Assembly (NCBI RefSeq): GCF_010731855.1 | Contig: NZ_AP022620.1 | Span: forward strand, 1,860,001-1,924,000 | DNA length: 64,000 nucleotides | Reading direction: 5' to 3' | Source: Mycolicibacterium anyangense | GTDB lineage: Bacteria; Actinomycetota; Actinomycetes; Mycobacteriales; Mycobacteriaceae | Shown: in pieces, positions 10,016-20,112 of the stretch | How the letters are laid out: every line of letters starts with the position of its first letter | Numbering within the stretch: the first letter of the stretch is position 1 | Translations under genes and position numbers: made by a program | Notes under the pieces: generated by a model | Told to the model about the DNA's origin: nothing | Database searches by the model: none | The model's input: only the letters and a program-made list of their open reading frames with translations

Positions 10016-11950
10016 CTACATCGCCTGCAGGGTCAGTGGCGGACCGGGGTCCGGAGACAGCGGAACGTTCTCACGCTGGAGCAACCAGGCCGCGATGTTG
10101 TGGAACAACGGTGCCGCGGAGTGTCCCGGCGAGCCGTCCGGGTTCCGCTGCGGGGCGTTCATCATGATTCCGATCACGTACCGCGGGTCGTCGGCGGGCG
10201 CCATCCCGGCGAAGGTGATCCAGTAGACGTCGCTGTAGTAGCAGCCGCAGGCCGGGTTGATCTGCTGGGCGGTGCCCGTCTTGCCGGCGATCTGGTAGCC
10301 GTCCACGGCGGCCGGCGCACCGGTGCCCTGCTGATAGCCCATCGGGTCGCGCTGGACGATGGCACGGAACATGTTGCGCACGGTGCGGGCGGTCTCCGGG
10401 GAGACCACCCTGATGCCGTTGGGCCGGGCCTCCTCGGTGCGGGAGCCGTCCGCGGCGATGGTGGCCTTGATGATGCGCGGCGGGATCCGGACGCCGTCGT
10501 TGGCGATCGCCTGGTACATGCCGGTCATCTGTAGCAGCGTCATCGAAAGGCCCTGACCGATAGGCAGATTGGAGAACGAACTGCCCGACCACTGGTCGAT
10601 CGGCGGAACCAGACCGGCGCTCTCGCCGGGCAGGCCGACACCGGTGCGCTGGCCGAGCCCGAACTTACCGAGCATGTCGTAGTAGCGCTCCGGGCCGATC
10701 CGCTGCGCCAGCATCAGCGTGCCGACGTTGGACGACTTTCCGAACACACCGGTGGTGGTGTAGGGCATGACACCGTGGCTCCAGGCGTCATTGACGGTCA
10801 CGCCGCCCATGTTGATCGACCCCGGAACCTGCAGCACCTCGTCGGGATTGGACAGACCGTATTCGATCACCGACGACGCGGTGACGATCTTGTTGACCGA
10901 TCCCGGCTCGTAGGGGGACGTCACGGCCAGGTTGCCCATCTGCTTGTCGGCCTGCCGGCCGATGTCCTGGCTGGGGTCGAAAGTGTTGTCGTTCGACATC
11001 GCCAGCACCTCACCGGTTTTGGCGTCGAGCACCACGGCCGAGACGTCCTTGGCCCCGGAGTTGTCCTTGGCCATCTGGACCTGCTGCTGGACGTAGAACT
11101 GGATGTCGTCGTCGAGGGTGAGCTGGACGGTGGCGCCGTTGACAGCATCGTGCTTGTTGCGGTAGCTGCCCGGGATCACCACACCATCGGAGCCGCGGTC
11201 GTAGGTGATCGATCCGTCGGTGCCCGAAAGCTGGGAGTCCATCGCGTCCTCCAGCCCGAGGAGGCCGTGCCCGTCCCAGTCGATCCCGCCGACGATGTTG
11301 GCGGCCAGCGCACCGCCGGGATACTGGCGCAGGTCCTGGCGCTCGGCGCCGACCTCCGGGAACTTCTTGACGATCGCCGAGGCGATGGCCGGGTCGACCG
11401 CCCTGGCCAGGTAGACGAACGACTCGTTGCTGCGCAGCTTCTTGAGCAGCGTGGCGGTGTCGGGATTGTTGTTGAGCTTGGCCGAGACGTCCTTGGCGAT
11501 CTCCATCAGCCGCTTGTCCGGATCGGGAGCCGACGGCGAGGCCTGCTTGGCCTCGGTCAGCTGCTTGCGAATCCTGGTGGGCTGGAAGGTCAGTGCCCGG
11601 GCCTCGATGGTGAACGCCAGCTTGTCGAAGTTGCGGTCGACGATGCTGCCGCGGACGGCCTTCTCGATGTCGGTGACCTTCAGCTGGCTTGCCGCCTCGG
11701 CGCGCAGGCCGGCCGCCTTGGGCACCTGCAGGTTGAACAGCTGCGCGGCCGCGATCAGCAGCGCGGTTCCGATCACGACATGGCCCGCCCGGTGCCGGAA
11801 CCCGAATGCCGCGGTGCGCGACTCGGTTTCGGTGGCCTGGCGGGTGCGGCGGGCGCTGGCGGAGTGGCCGACCTCGGCCGTCTGTCGGGCCGATTGGGCA
11901 CGCTGCCGGCGGGGCGCCGGTCGGGAGCCGGGTTGGGGGTTGCGGCTCAC
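10016..11950 (-). CDS. pbpB: Septal peptidoglycan transpeptidase PbpB (FtsI, PBP3)
   Basis: Class B penicillin-binding protein, the transpeptidase partner of FtsW at the septum. A basic cytoplasmic tail is followed by one membrane anchor at about residues 55-75, a dimerisation/pedestal domain to about residue 280, then the transpeptidase domain. All three active-site motifs are present: SVNK (within EPGSVNKIV), SSN (GKSSNVG) and KTG (AGKTGTAQQ). Length 644. The GTG start at 11950 overlaps the stop of the upstream gene (GTGA). Confidence 0.96.
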   Translation of the reverse strand: MSRNPQPGSRPAPRRQRAQSARQTAEVGHSASARRTRQATETESRTAAFGFRHRAGHVVIGTALLIAAAQLFNLQVPKAAGLRAEAASQLKVTDIEKAVRGSIVDRNFDKLAFTIEARALTFQPTRIRKQLTEAKQASPSAPDPDKRLMEIAKDVSAKLNNNPDTATLLKKLRSNESFVYLARAVDPAIASAIVKKFPEVGAERQDLRQYPGGALAANIVGGIDWDGHGLLGLEDAMDSQLSGTDGSITYDRGSDGVVIPGSYRNKHDAVNGATVQLTLDDDIQFYVQQQVQMAKDNSGAKDVSAVVLDAKTGEVLAMSNDNTFDPSQDIGRQADKQMGNLAVTSPYEPGSVNKIVTASSVIEYGLSNPDEVLQVPGSINMGGVTVNDAWSHGVMPYTTTGVFGKSSNVGTLMLAQRIGPERYYDMLGKFGLGQRTGVGLPGESAGLVPPIDQWSGSSFSNLPIGQGLSMTLLQMTGMYQAIANDGVRIPPRIIKATIAADGSRTEEARPNGIRVVSPETARTVRNMFRAIVQRDPMGYQQGTGAPAAVDGYQIAGKTGTAQQINPACGCYYSDVYWITFAGMAPADDPRYVIGIMMNAPQRNPDGSPGHSAAPLFHNIAAWLLQRENVPLSPDPGPPLTLQAM

Positions 11951-12996
11951 TGGGCTCCTCCGGCCAACGGTACGGCGGGCGCTGCGGGCACGGCGGGGGC
12001 GACCGGAGCCGCGGGTGTCACGGCTTGATCAGGCACGGCCGGCGGCAGCGCCGGCGGCAGTGCGGTCACCGGCGGTGCCGCCGCGGGAGCGGCCGCCAGT
12101 TGCGGGTCCACCGGCACGAGGGTCAGACCTGGAGTGGCCGGCGGCCCGGGCAGGGCCGCGGTGGGCGACGGAAGGTGCACCGGAACCTCCGACCCGGCGG
12201 GCGGCTGACCGCCCAGCGGGGTGATCCGGGTCGGCACCTCGGCGCCACCCGGGACCGGGGCCGGCGGCGGGGCGGGCGCCGGCGGGGCCGGCGGCTTGTC
12301 GTCGGGCAGCTTGGTGTTCAGCGGCGGTGGCGGGACACCCTCGGCGGGCTTGGGCTTGCCCACCACGATCCAGTTCCCGGACGGGTCCTGCACCAGGTGT
12401 GCGGTGTCCTTGGACGGGATCATCCCGAGGTTGCGCGCCGCCTCGGCCAACGCGGGGGCCGACTCGGCTTCGAGGACATCACGCTCGAGGGCTTCCTTCT
12501 GCTGGCTGAGTGCCTCATTGGTGGCCCGGGCATTGCCCAGCTGATAGGAGCGCTGTGCGGCGTCGGTGGACAGCCACAGCGTGACGCCCAGGCCCACCGC
12601 CAGGGAACCGATGACCAGCACGACGAAGGGAACCTTCGCCATCAATGTCTGCGGCCGAAGGTCGAGGGTGACCAGCCGGGCGATCAGCCGTTCCCGCAGT
12701 GGAGTCCGAATGACCTTGGGCGCCTTGGCCTTTCGCGCCTTTGCGCGAGCCTTTGCCTGGCTGGTGGTCTTGGGCCTTGCCGACCGCTCGACGGGCCGTG
12801 GCATCGGCGCGGTCTGCGGCCCCTGCCGCAGGGCGCGGGGTTCGGACGGACGGACCGCGGCGGTGCCGCGGGGCCGGCTGCCGCGGGCTGCGGTCTCGGT
12901 GGGCCGACGTCGCGTCGCGGTGGCGCCGGATTTCGCGCCGACCCTCTTGCCTTTTTCGCGATCCGCGGGACCAGCGGCCTTGCGCCCGACCTTCAT
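11947..12996 (-). CDS. FtsL-like septum formation initiator (Rv2164c homologue)
   Basis: Bitopic membrane protein in the position of ftsL, between rsmH and pbpB. A very basic N-terminal tail (about 115 residues) precedes one membrane segment near residues 122-145 and a short heptad-like stretch (about residues 150-185) that probably forms the coiled coil with the other divisome subunits. The C-terminal 130 residues are almost entirely Pro/Ala/Val. FtsL-type proteins have little sequence identity, so assignment rests on topology and position. 349 residues; ATG start overlaps the rsmH stop (ATGA). Confidence 0.8.
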   Translation of the reverse strand: MKVGRKAAGPADREKGKRVGAKSGATATRRRPTETAARGSRPRGTAAVRPSEPRALRQGPQTAPMPRPVERSARPKTTSQAKARAKARKAKAPKVIRTPLRERLIARLVTLDLRPQTLMAKVPFVVLVIGSLAVGLGVTLWLSTDAAQRSYQLGNARATNEALSQQKEALERDVLEAESAPALAEAARNLGMIPSKDTAHLVQDPSGNWIVVGKPKPAEGVPPPPLNTKLPDDKPPAPPAPAPPPAPVPGGAEVPTRITPLGGQPPAGSEVPVHLPSPTAALPGPPATPGLTLVPVDPQLAAAPAAAPPVTALPPALPPAVPDQAVTPAAPVAPAVPAAPAVPLAGGAQ

Positions 12997-14153
12997 GACT
13001 TGTTCCCTCCACGTCCCGGGTTGCTGGTCGCCACACGCTCCACGGCCCGCAGCCGCACCGGCGCACTGCGCGGATTGCGTTCGATCTCCTCGGCATCGGC
13101 CCGCTCGGCACCGCGGGTGATCGCCGTGAATTCCGGCTCGTAGCCGGGCAGTTCGACGGGCAGCCCTTCCGGGCTGCGGGAGGCGGTCGCGGCGGCGAAG
13201 GTGGTCTTGACGATGCGGTCTTCCAGCGACTGGTAGGCCATCACCACCACCCGGCCACCGGGCCGCAGGGCGGCCAGCGCGGCGGGCAGCGCCGCGCTGA
13301 GCGAGTCCAGTTCGGCGTTCACGGCGATCCGGAGCGCCTGGAACGTCCGCTTGGCGGGGTGCCCGCCGGTACGCCGGGCCGGGGCGGGGATGCCCTGGTA
13401 GATGATCTCGACCAGTTCGCTGGTCGTGGTCAGCGGGGCCCGCTGCCTGCGCTCGACGATCAGCCCGGCGATCCGGTGGGCGAACTTCTCCTCGCCGAAC
13501 CGGCGCAGGATGTCGGTCAGCTCACCGCGATCGTAGGTGTTGAGGATCTCCGCGGCGGTCAGCGGCGCCTCGGGATCCATCCGCATGTCCAGCGGTGCAT
13601 CTTTGGCGTAGGAGAAGCCACGCTCGGGCTGGTCGAGCTGCATCGAGGAGACGCCCAGGTCGAACAGCACTCCGTCGATCGAATCGGTTGCCGCGCAACC
13701 GGCTTCGGCCAGTGCGTCCGCGATTCCGTCGTAGCGGGTGTGAACCAGGGTGATGCGGTCGGCGAACGGGGCCAGCCGCAGGCCGGCATTGGCCAGCGCG
13801 GTGGAGTCGCGGTCCAGACCGATCAGGCGCAGACCGCCGAATTGGGTGAGGAAGCGTTCGGCGTGGCCGCCTGCCCCGAGAGTGGCGTCGACGAGCACCG
13901 CACCGGAGCCGTCGGCGGCGTGCCGGGTCAGCGCGGGGGCGAGCAGGTCGACACAGCGGTCCAGCAGGACGGGGACGTGTCCGTGGTCGGGGGTGTCAAC
14001 CACGACGGAACCTCCCGGTAGGTCAGACGGTGCCCCTGCATCGAGGTCCCTGCCCGGGATCGCGAACCTGGCGTTGGGGAAGTACGCCAGGGTCGGTTCG
14101 GGCAGAGGCCACGGTGCACGGGCCAGGTCAGATGATGTCGCTGAGGGCTTCAT
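12993..14153 (-). CDS. rsmH: 16S rRNA m4C1402 methyltransferase RsmH (MraW)
   Basis: Methylates N4 of C1402 in 16S rRNA. The SAM-binding motif [14 protein letters not shown] lies near residue 88, followed by [11 protein letters not shown] and the [15 protein letters not shown] signature near residue 285; these identify MraW/RsmH. The first 60 residues, containing [17 protein letters not shown], are a mycobacterial extension. The ATG at 14153 lies inside the end of mraZ (26-bp overlap); no better start is seen, and the extension resembles that of the tuberculosis protein. 386 residues. Confidence 0.95.
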   Translation of the reverse strand: MKPSATSSDLARAPWPLPEPTLAYFPNARFAIPGRDLDAGAPSDLPGGSVVVDTPDHGHVPVLLDRCVDLLAPALTRHAADGSGAVLVDATLGAGGHAERFLTQFGGLRLIGLDRDSTALANAGLRLAPFADRITLVHTRYDGIADALAEAGCAATDSIDGVLFDLGVSSMQLDQPERGFSYAKDAPLDMRMDPEAPLTAAEILNTYDRGELTDILRRFGEEKFAHRIAGLIVERRQRAPLTTTSELVEIIYQGIPAPARRTGGHPAKRTFQALRIAVNAELDSLSAALPAALAALRPGGRVVVMAYQSLEDRIVKTTFAAATASRSPEGLPVELPGYEPEFTAITRGAERADAEEIERNPRSAPVRLRAVERVATSNPGRGGNKS

Positions 14154-14559
14154 CGCTGGCCGCGGAGAAGTTCTCTTCGTGGGTCTCCTGGTATTCCTGC
14201 CAGGCTTGGGCGTCCCAGATCTCCAGGAAGTCGACCGCGCCGATCACCACACACTCCTTGGAGAGGTTGGCGTAGCGGCGGTGGTCGGCCGACAGGGTGA
14301 TCCGGCCCTGGGAGTCGGGATGCTGCTCGTCGGTGCCGGCCGCGAGGTTACGGAGGAAGGCACGCGCCTCGGGATTGCTCCGCGAGGTTTGCGCGGCCCG
14401 CCGGGCCAGCTGCTCGAACTCCGCACGCGGGTAGACCGCAAGGCTGTGATCTTGGCTCTTGGTGACCATCAACCCTCCTGCCAGCGCGTCGCGGAACTTG
14501 GCGGGCAGCGTCAGCCGCCCCTTGTCATCGAGCTTGGGCGTGTAGGTACCGAGAAACAT
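14128..14559 (-). CDS. mraZ: Transcriptional regulator MraZ
   Basis: 143-residue AbrB-fold protein that opens the dcw cluster. It has the two-repeat layout of MraZ: a first half starting [24 protein letters not shown] and a second with [18 protein letters not shown] near residue 85. MraZ proteins bind direct repeats upstream of their own gene and repress or tune the cluster; matching repeats are present just upstream. A strong ribosome-binding site (GGCAGGAGGT) lies 6-8 nt before the ATG. Confidence 0.96.
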   Translation of the reverse strand: MFLGTYTPKLDDKGRLTLPAKFRDALAGGLMVTKSQDHSLAVYPRAEFEQLARRAAQTSRSNPEARAFLRNLAAGTDEQHPDSQGRITLSADHRRYANLSKECVVIGAVDFLEIWDAQAWQEYQETHEENFSAASDEALSDII

Positions 14560-14605
14560 CCCCGTACCTCCTGCCGCCCCGGAGCCTCCTTCACTCCGTT
14601 AGCCG

Positions 14606-14639
14606 CCACGATACCCCACAATCCCCCACTTTGCTCCAC
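14606..14639 (-). promoter_or_regulatory. Four GTGG direct repeats, probable MraZ operator
   Basis: On the minus strand GTGG occurs four times at exactly 10-bp intervals (complement of 14636-14639, 14626-14629, 14616-14619 and 14606-14609), in the form GTGG-N6. This is the periodicity of known MraZ boxes (TGGGN with 5-nt spacers in E. coli). The array ends 46 bp before the mraZ ATG, and a TATCGT hexamer inside it could be a -10 element, so binding would block transcription. The rest of the 328-bp gap contains only the terminator listed next. Confidence 0.75.
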
Positions 14640-14840
14640 CATTGACGGGCATTTTGCGTCCCTTCCACCACCTTGTCCCACCTTCAACCAGAACGACCCC
14701 CGCAAAGACCCACGGCGGAACCAGAAAAGAGCAGCTCAGACGTCAGTGGGGCGTGGTGGGGGAAGGCCCACCAACACCGCGCCCACCAGCCCGGTCGTGG
14801 GGCCATCCCCCACCACGGCTGCGCGTCGCCCGGAGCACAC

Positions 14841-14873
14841 AAAAAAACGGGGCAGCCGGTGTGGCTACCCCGT
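14841..14873 (-). terminator. Intrinsic terminator after the DUF3040 gene
   Basis: Minus strand: an 11-bp stem (ACGGGGTAGCC / GGCTGCCCCGT, one T-G pair) with a 5-nt loop ACACC, running directly into seven Ts. It lies 15 bp after the DUF3040 stop codon and about 200 bp ahead of the MraZ boxes, so it would insulate the dcw cluster from the gene upstream. Confidence 0.85.
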
Positions 14874-14887
14874 CAGCGAACGCGCTG

Positions 14888-15295
14888 TCACTCGTCGAAA
14901 CGACGCCGGAAGCGGTCCTCCATACGGCTGGTGAACGAACCCGAACCCTTCACCCGGCGCTGCCGCGCCCCGGACGGACCCGGGCCGGCGACACCACCGT
15001 CGCGGCCGCCGGGCAGCCGGGGACCGGTGATCGCGAAGACGACACCACCGAACATCACCAGGAACCCGAGCACGGACAGGACCGGGAAACTTCCGATCAT
15101 CGTGGCCTTGAATGCCACCCCGCCCACCAGCATGGCCAGCCCGACGACGAACAGACCGGCACCTTGGAGTCGCCTGCGCGTCGACGGAGCCCGCAGCGTG
15201 CCGCCCCGAACACTCGAGGCGAACTTCGGGTCCTCGGCATAGAGAGCGCTCTCGATCTGATCGAGCATGCGCTGCTCATGATCGGAGAGTGGCAT
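14888..15295 (-). CDS. DUF3040 membrane protein (Rv2169c homologue)
   Basis: 135-residue protein of unknown role. The N-terminal SDHEQRMLDQIESALYAEDPKFA is the typical DUF3040 opening; two closely spaced membrane helices (about residues 42-62 and 68-88) follow, then a basic Gly/Arg-rich C-terminal tail. Start ATG 15295 follows a strong ribosome-binding site (AAGGAGGGACGT); the frame is open further upstream but without family similarity. Monocistronic, with its own terminator. Confidence 0.88.
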   Translation of the reverse strand: MPLSDHEQRMLDQIESALYAEDPKFASSVRGGTLRAPSTRRRLQGAGLFVVGLAMLVGGVAFKATMIGSFPVLSVLGFLVMFGGVVFAITGPRLPGGRDGGVAGPGPSGARQRRVKGSGSFTSRMEDRFRRRFDE

Positions 15296-15347
15296 ACGTC
15301 CCTCCTTGCCGACACGGCGGGTCACTTCTGGCGATAAGACATGGCTG

Positions 15348-15413
15348 CCCAGCATATGCCGGGCAACTAACCACATGATACGAGGTGAAGGTGCGCCGTA
15401 CCACCTAGTTGGT
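15348..15413. promoter_or_regulatory. Two imperfect palindromes in a divergent intergenic region
   Basis: The 235-bp region between the DUF3040 and GNAT genes contains CCCAGCATATGCCGGG (15348-15363) and ACCACCTAGTTGGT (15400-15413), each symmetrical except for one position pair. They are plausible operator sites for a dimeric regulator serving both divergent genes. No regulator gene is adjacent, so this is inference only. Confidence 0.3.
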
Positions 15414-15530
15414 CCACCCGATTGTAGCTGTGTCCTGGGGATGTTCGGCCACCACCGCAGTGATGTCAGCTCGCCGTCACCAGTAGCGGCGCCGGTCCGC
15501 CGCCGGGACCGAAGATAATGGCGGAGAACC

Positions 15531-16166
15531 ATGACCGATCAGCACGCGACGAGAGGCCCCTGGGCGTTGGCGACATTCCTCATCGACCTGTCGCCCGACG
15601 ACATGCAACGCCGTCTTCCCGAGGCGCTGTCGGTCTATGTCGACGCCATGCGCTATCCACGCGGGACCGAGGGCCAGCGCGCGTCGATGTGGCTGGAACA
15701 CACCCGCAGGCAGGGCTGGAAGGCCGTCGCCGCGGTGCAGACCGACACCCCCGCCGCCGCCGAGCCCACCGCCACCGAGCTGGGGGCGGCACCGCTGCTC
15801 GGGATCGCCTACGGCTACTGCGGGGCACCCGATCAGTGGTGGCAACAACAGGTCGTCTCCGGCCTGCAGCGCGTCGGTGTGCCCGCCGAACAGATCAGCG
15901 GGCTGATGAGCAGCTACTTCGAACTGACCGAGCTGCACATCCATCCCGGGGCGCAGGGCCGCGGCCTTGGCGAGGCACTGGCACGCCGGCTGCTGGCCGG
16001 CCGCCCCGAGGCCAACGTGCTGCTGTCCACTCCGGAGATCCTCGGCGAAGCCAATCGCGCCTGGCGGCTGTACCGGCGGCTGGGCTTCGTCGACGTGATC
16101 CGCGGCTACCACTTCGCCGGTGACCCGCGGGCGTTCGCGATCCTGGGACGCGCCCTGCCGCTGTGA
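15531..16166 (+). CDS. GNAT family N-acetyltransferase (Rv2170 homologue)
   Basis: 211-residue protein with the GNAT acetyl-CoA motif HPGAQGRGLGEALARRLL at about residues 140-157 and a C-terminal LYRRLGFVDV motif. The tuberculosis homologue Rv2170 has been reported as a lysine acetyltransferase acting on isocitrate-cycle enzymes; whether this protein does the same cannot be seen from sequence. ATG 15531 with GGAGAA just upstream. It is followed 40 bp later by lppM, so the two may be co-transcribed. Confidence 0.88.
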   Translation: MTDQHATRGPWALATFLIDLSPDDMQRRLPEALSVYVDAMRYPRGTEGQRASMWLEHTRRQGWKAVAAVQTDTPAAAEPTATELGAAPLLGIAYGYCGAPDQWWQQQVVSGLQRVGVPAEQISGLMSSYFELTELHIHPGAQGRGLGEALARRLLAGRPEANVLLSTPEILGEANRAWRLYRRLGFVDVIRGYHFAGDPRAFAILGRALPL

Positions 16167-16206
16167 GACGGCACGCCACCGGGCGGGGTCTGGCACGATA
16201 CCCCTC

Positions 16207-18098
<1,892 letters not shown>

Positions 18099-18102
18099 GC
18101 GC

Positions 18103-19641
18103 ATGTCCCGCACGACACCGATGATGACGGCGCCGGCTCCGACCGGCCTGGCCCGGCTGGCCGCGTTCGCCGCCGGCGATGACGGCCGGCCGGCCCGGCT
18201 CGGATTCCTCGGCGCCGTCCTGATCACCCTCGGCGGTCTGGGCGCAGGCAGCACTCGGCTGCACGATCCGGTGCTCGAGTCGCTGCACCTGTCGTGGCTG
18301 CGCTTCGGCCATGGCCTGGTGGTCTCCTCGGTGCTGCTGTGGGGCGGCGTGGTGGTGATGCTGCTGGCCTGGCTCTGGCTGGGGCGGCGGCTGATCCACT
18401 CCGGTGTGTCCGAGTACGCGATGAAGGCCACCACCTGGTTCTGGCTGGCGCCGCTGCTGTTGAGCGTGCCGCTGTTCAGCCGCGACACCTACTCCTACCT
18501 GGCCCAGGGCGCCCTGCTCCGGGACGGCTTCGATCCCTATGCCGTCGGGCCGATCGAGAACGACAACTCGTTGCTGGACAACGTCAGTCCGATCTGGACC
18601 ACCACCACCGCACCGTATGGTCCGGCGTTCATCCTGGTGGCCAAGTTCGTGACGATGCTGGTGGGCAACCACGTCGTAGCCGGCACCATGCTGCTGCGAC
18701 TGTGCATGTTGCCCGGGCTGGTGCTGCTGATCTGGGCGGCTCCGCGGGTGGCCCGGCACGTCGGCGGCAACGGCTCGGTGGCACTGTGGATCTGCGTGCT
18801 CAACCCGCTGGTGATCATCCACCTGATGGGCGGGGTGCACAACGAGATGCTGATGGTGGGCCTGATGATGGCCGGCATCGCACTGACCTTCGCCGGCCGC
18901 CATGTCGCGGGGACCGTGCTGATCGCGGTCGCGGTGGCGGTGAAGGCCACTGCGGTCCTGGCCCTGCCGTTCATGGTGTGGGTGTGGATGCGCCACCTCA
19001 AGGACAGCAGAAACCTCTCGGCGCCAAAGGCATTCGTGACCGCGACGGCGGCGGGCATCGCCGTCTTCATCGCCGTGTTCGCGGTGCTGTCCGGCCTTGC
19101 CGGGGTCGGTCTGGGCTGGCTGACGGCACTGGCCGGTTCGGTGAAGATCATCAACTGGCTGACGATCCCGACCGCGATCGCCAATCTCACCAACGCCATC
19201 GGCGGGCTGGTGTTCGGCGTGAACTTCTATGCCGTCCTGCAGGCCACCCGCATCATCGGCATCATCATCATCGCGGTGTCACTCCCCCTGCTGTGGTGGC
19301 GTTTTCGGCACACCGACCGGGAAGCCCTGACCGGGATCGCCTGGGCGATGCTGGTGGTCGTGTTGTTCGTCCCCGCCGCCCTGCCGTGGTACTACACCTG
19401 GCCGCTGGCTGTGGTCTCGGCGCTGGCCCAGTCCCGGGCCGCGATCGCACTGATCGCCGGGTTCTCCACCTGGATCATGGTGATCTTCAAACCCGACGGC
19501 TCGCACGGCATGTACTCGTGGATCCACGTCCTACTGGCCACAGCCTGCGCGCTGGCGGCCTGGTATTCACTGCGCCGCACGCCGGAGCCGCCCCCGCGCA
19601 ACGACACCGACGATGTGGCCGGGGTGCCGGCCGGCGCCTGA
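18103..19641 (+). CDS. mptA: Alpha-(1->6)-mannosyltransferase MptA
   Basis: GT-C membrane glycosyltransferase homologous to Rv2174, which extends the alpha-1,6-mannan backbone of lipomannan and lipoarabinomannan using polyprenyl-phosphomannose. The 512-residue protein has about 12 hydrophobic segments; the short acidic loop FSRDTYSYLAQGALLRDGFDP near residue 125 corresponds to the catalytic first loop of GT-C enzymes. ATG 18103 lies 4 bp after the idsA2 stop, so the two are an operon; IdsA2 may supply precursor for the polyprenol carrier (inference). Confidence 0.93.
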   Translation: MSRTTPMMTAPAPTGLARLAAFAAGDDGRPARLGFLGAVLITLGGLGAGSTRLHDPVLESLHLSWLRFGHGLVVSSVLLWGGVVVMLLAWLWLGRRLIHSGVSEYAMKATTWFWLAPLLLSVPLFSRDTYSYLAQGALLRDGFDPYAVGPIENDNSLLDNVSPIWTTTTAPYGPAFILVAKFVTMLVGNHVVAGTMLLRLCMLPGLVLLIWAAPRVARHVGGNGSVALWICVLNPLVIIHLMGGVHNEMLMVGLMMAGIALTFAGRHVAGTVLIAVAVAVKATAVLALPFMVWVWMRHLKDSRNLSAPKAFVTATAAGIAVFIAVFAVLSGLAGVGLGWLTALAGSVKIINWLTIPTAIANLTNAIGGLVFGVNFYAVLQATRIIGIIIIAVSLPLLWWRFRHTDREALTGIAWAMLVVVLFVPAALPWYYTWPLAVVSALAQSRAAIALIAGFSTWIMVIFKPDGSHGMYSWIHVLLATACALAAWYSLRRTPEPPPRNDTDDVAGVPAGA

Positions 19642-19664
19642 TCACCGGCGTGCCCGGCCGGCGG

Positions 19665-20069
19665 CTAATACGCGGCGGCCTGAGCCCTACGCAGGATTTC
19701 GCGCGCCTGGTGGGAGTGCAGCGCGTCGATGGGCCGGGCGTTGCTGATCGGCTCACGCACCCCGTCGCGCGTCAGCGTCAGAGACGGGTCGGCGGTGAAC
19801 AGCCAGCGCAGGATCTCGGTGTCGCGGTAGCCGCCGTCGCGCAGCACCGCCAGCAGGCCGGGCAGCGACTTGACCACCTGGCCGGACCCGGTGAAGAACA
19901 CCTGCGGCACCATCAGCACACCGCCCCGGCGGACCGCGACCAGATGCCCGTCACGAAGCTGCTGGTGCACCTTGGTCACCGGCAGACGCAGAAGTTCGGC
20001 GACTTTCGGCAGGTCATAGAGGGGCTCGTCGGGATCCAGGACGTCGTCACCGGCCGGAATGCTGCTCAC
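19665..20069 (-). CDS. DNA-binding protein Rv2175c homologue (PknL substrate)
   Basis: 134-residue winged helix-turn-helix protein. The tuberculosis protein Rv2175c binds DNA and is phosphorylated by PknL, encoded divergently next to it, which abolishes binding. The N-terminal HTH is seen at about residues 17-50 (LYDLPKVAELLRLPVTKVHQQLRDG). The C-terminal half (TDTEILRWLFTADPSL...) is the conserved partner domain. GTG 20069, apparently leaderless: TAGACT lies 6 nt upstream. Confidence 0.9.
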   Translation of the reverse strand: MSSIPAGDDVLDPDEPLYDLPKVAELLRLPVTKVHQQLRDGHLVAVRRGGVLMVPQVFFTGSGQVVKSLPGLLAVLRDGGYRDTEILRWLFTADPSLTLTRDGVREPISNARPIDALHSHQAREILRRAQAAAY

Positions 20070-20075
20070 GGCGCC

Positions 20076-20106
20076 AGTCTAGAGCCGTCGTCGCGCCACG
20101 TACCAT
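20076..20106. promoter_or_regulatory. Back-to-back -10 elements of Rv2175c homologue and pknL
   Basis: Within a 43-bp gap, TAGACT (minus strand, 20076-20081) is 6 nt from the Rv2175c-like GTG, and TACCAT (plus strand, 20101-20106) is 6 nt from GTG 20113 of pknL. Both spacings place the transcription start at or next to the start codon, so both messages are probably leaderless. The kinase and its substrate would share one small control region. Confidence 0.6.
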
Positions 20107-20112
20107 GTGGCG

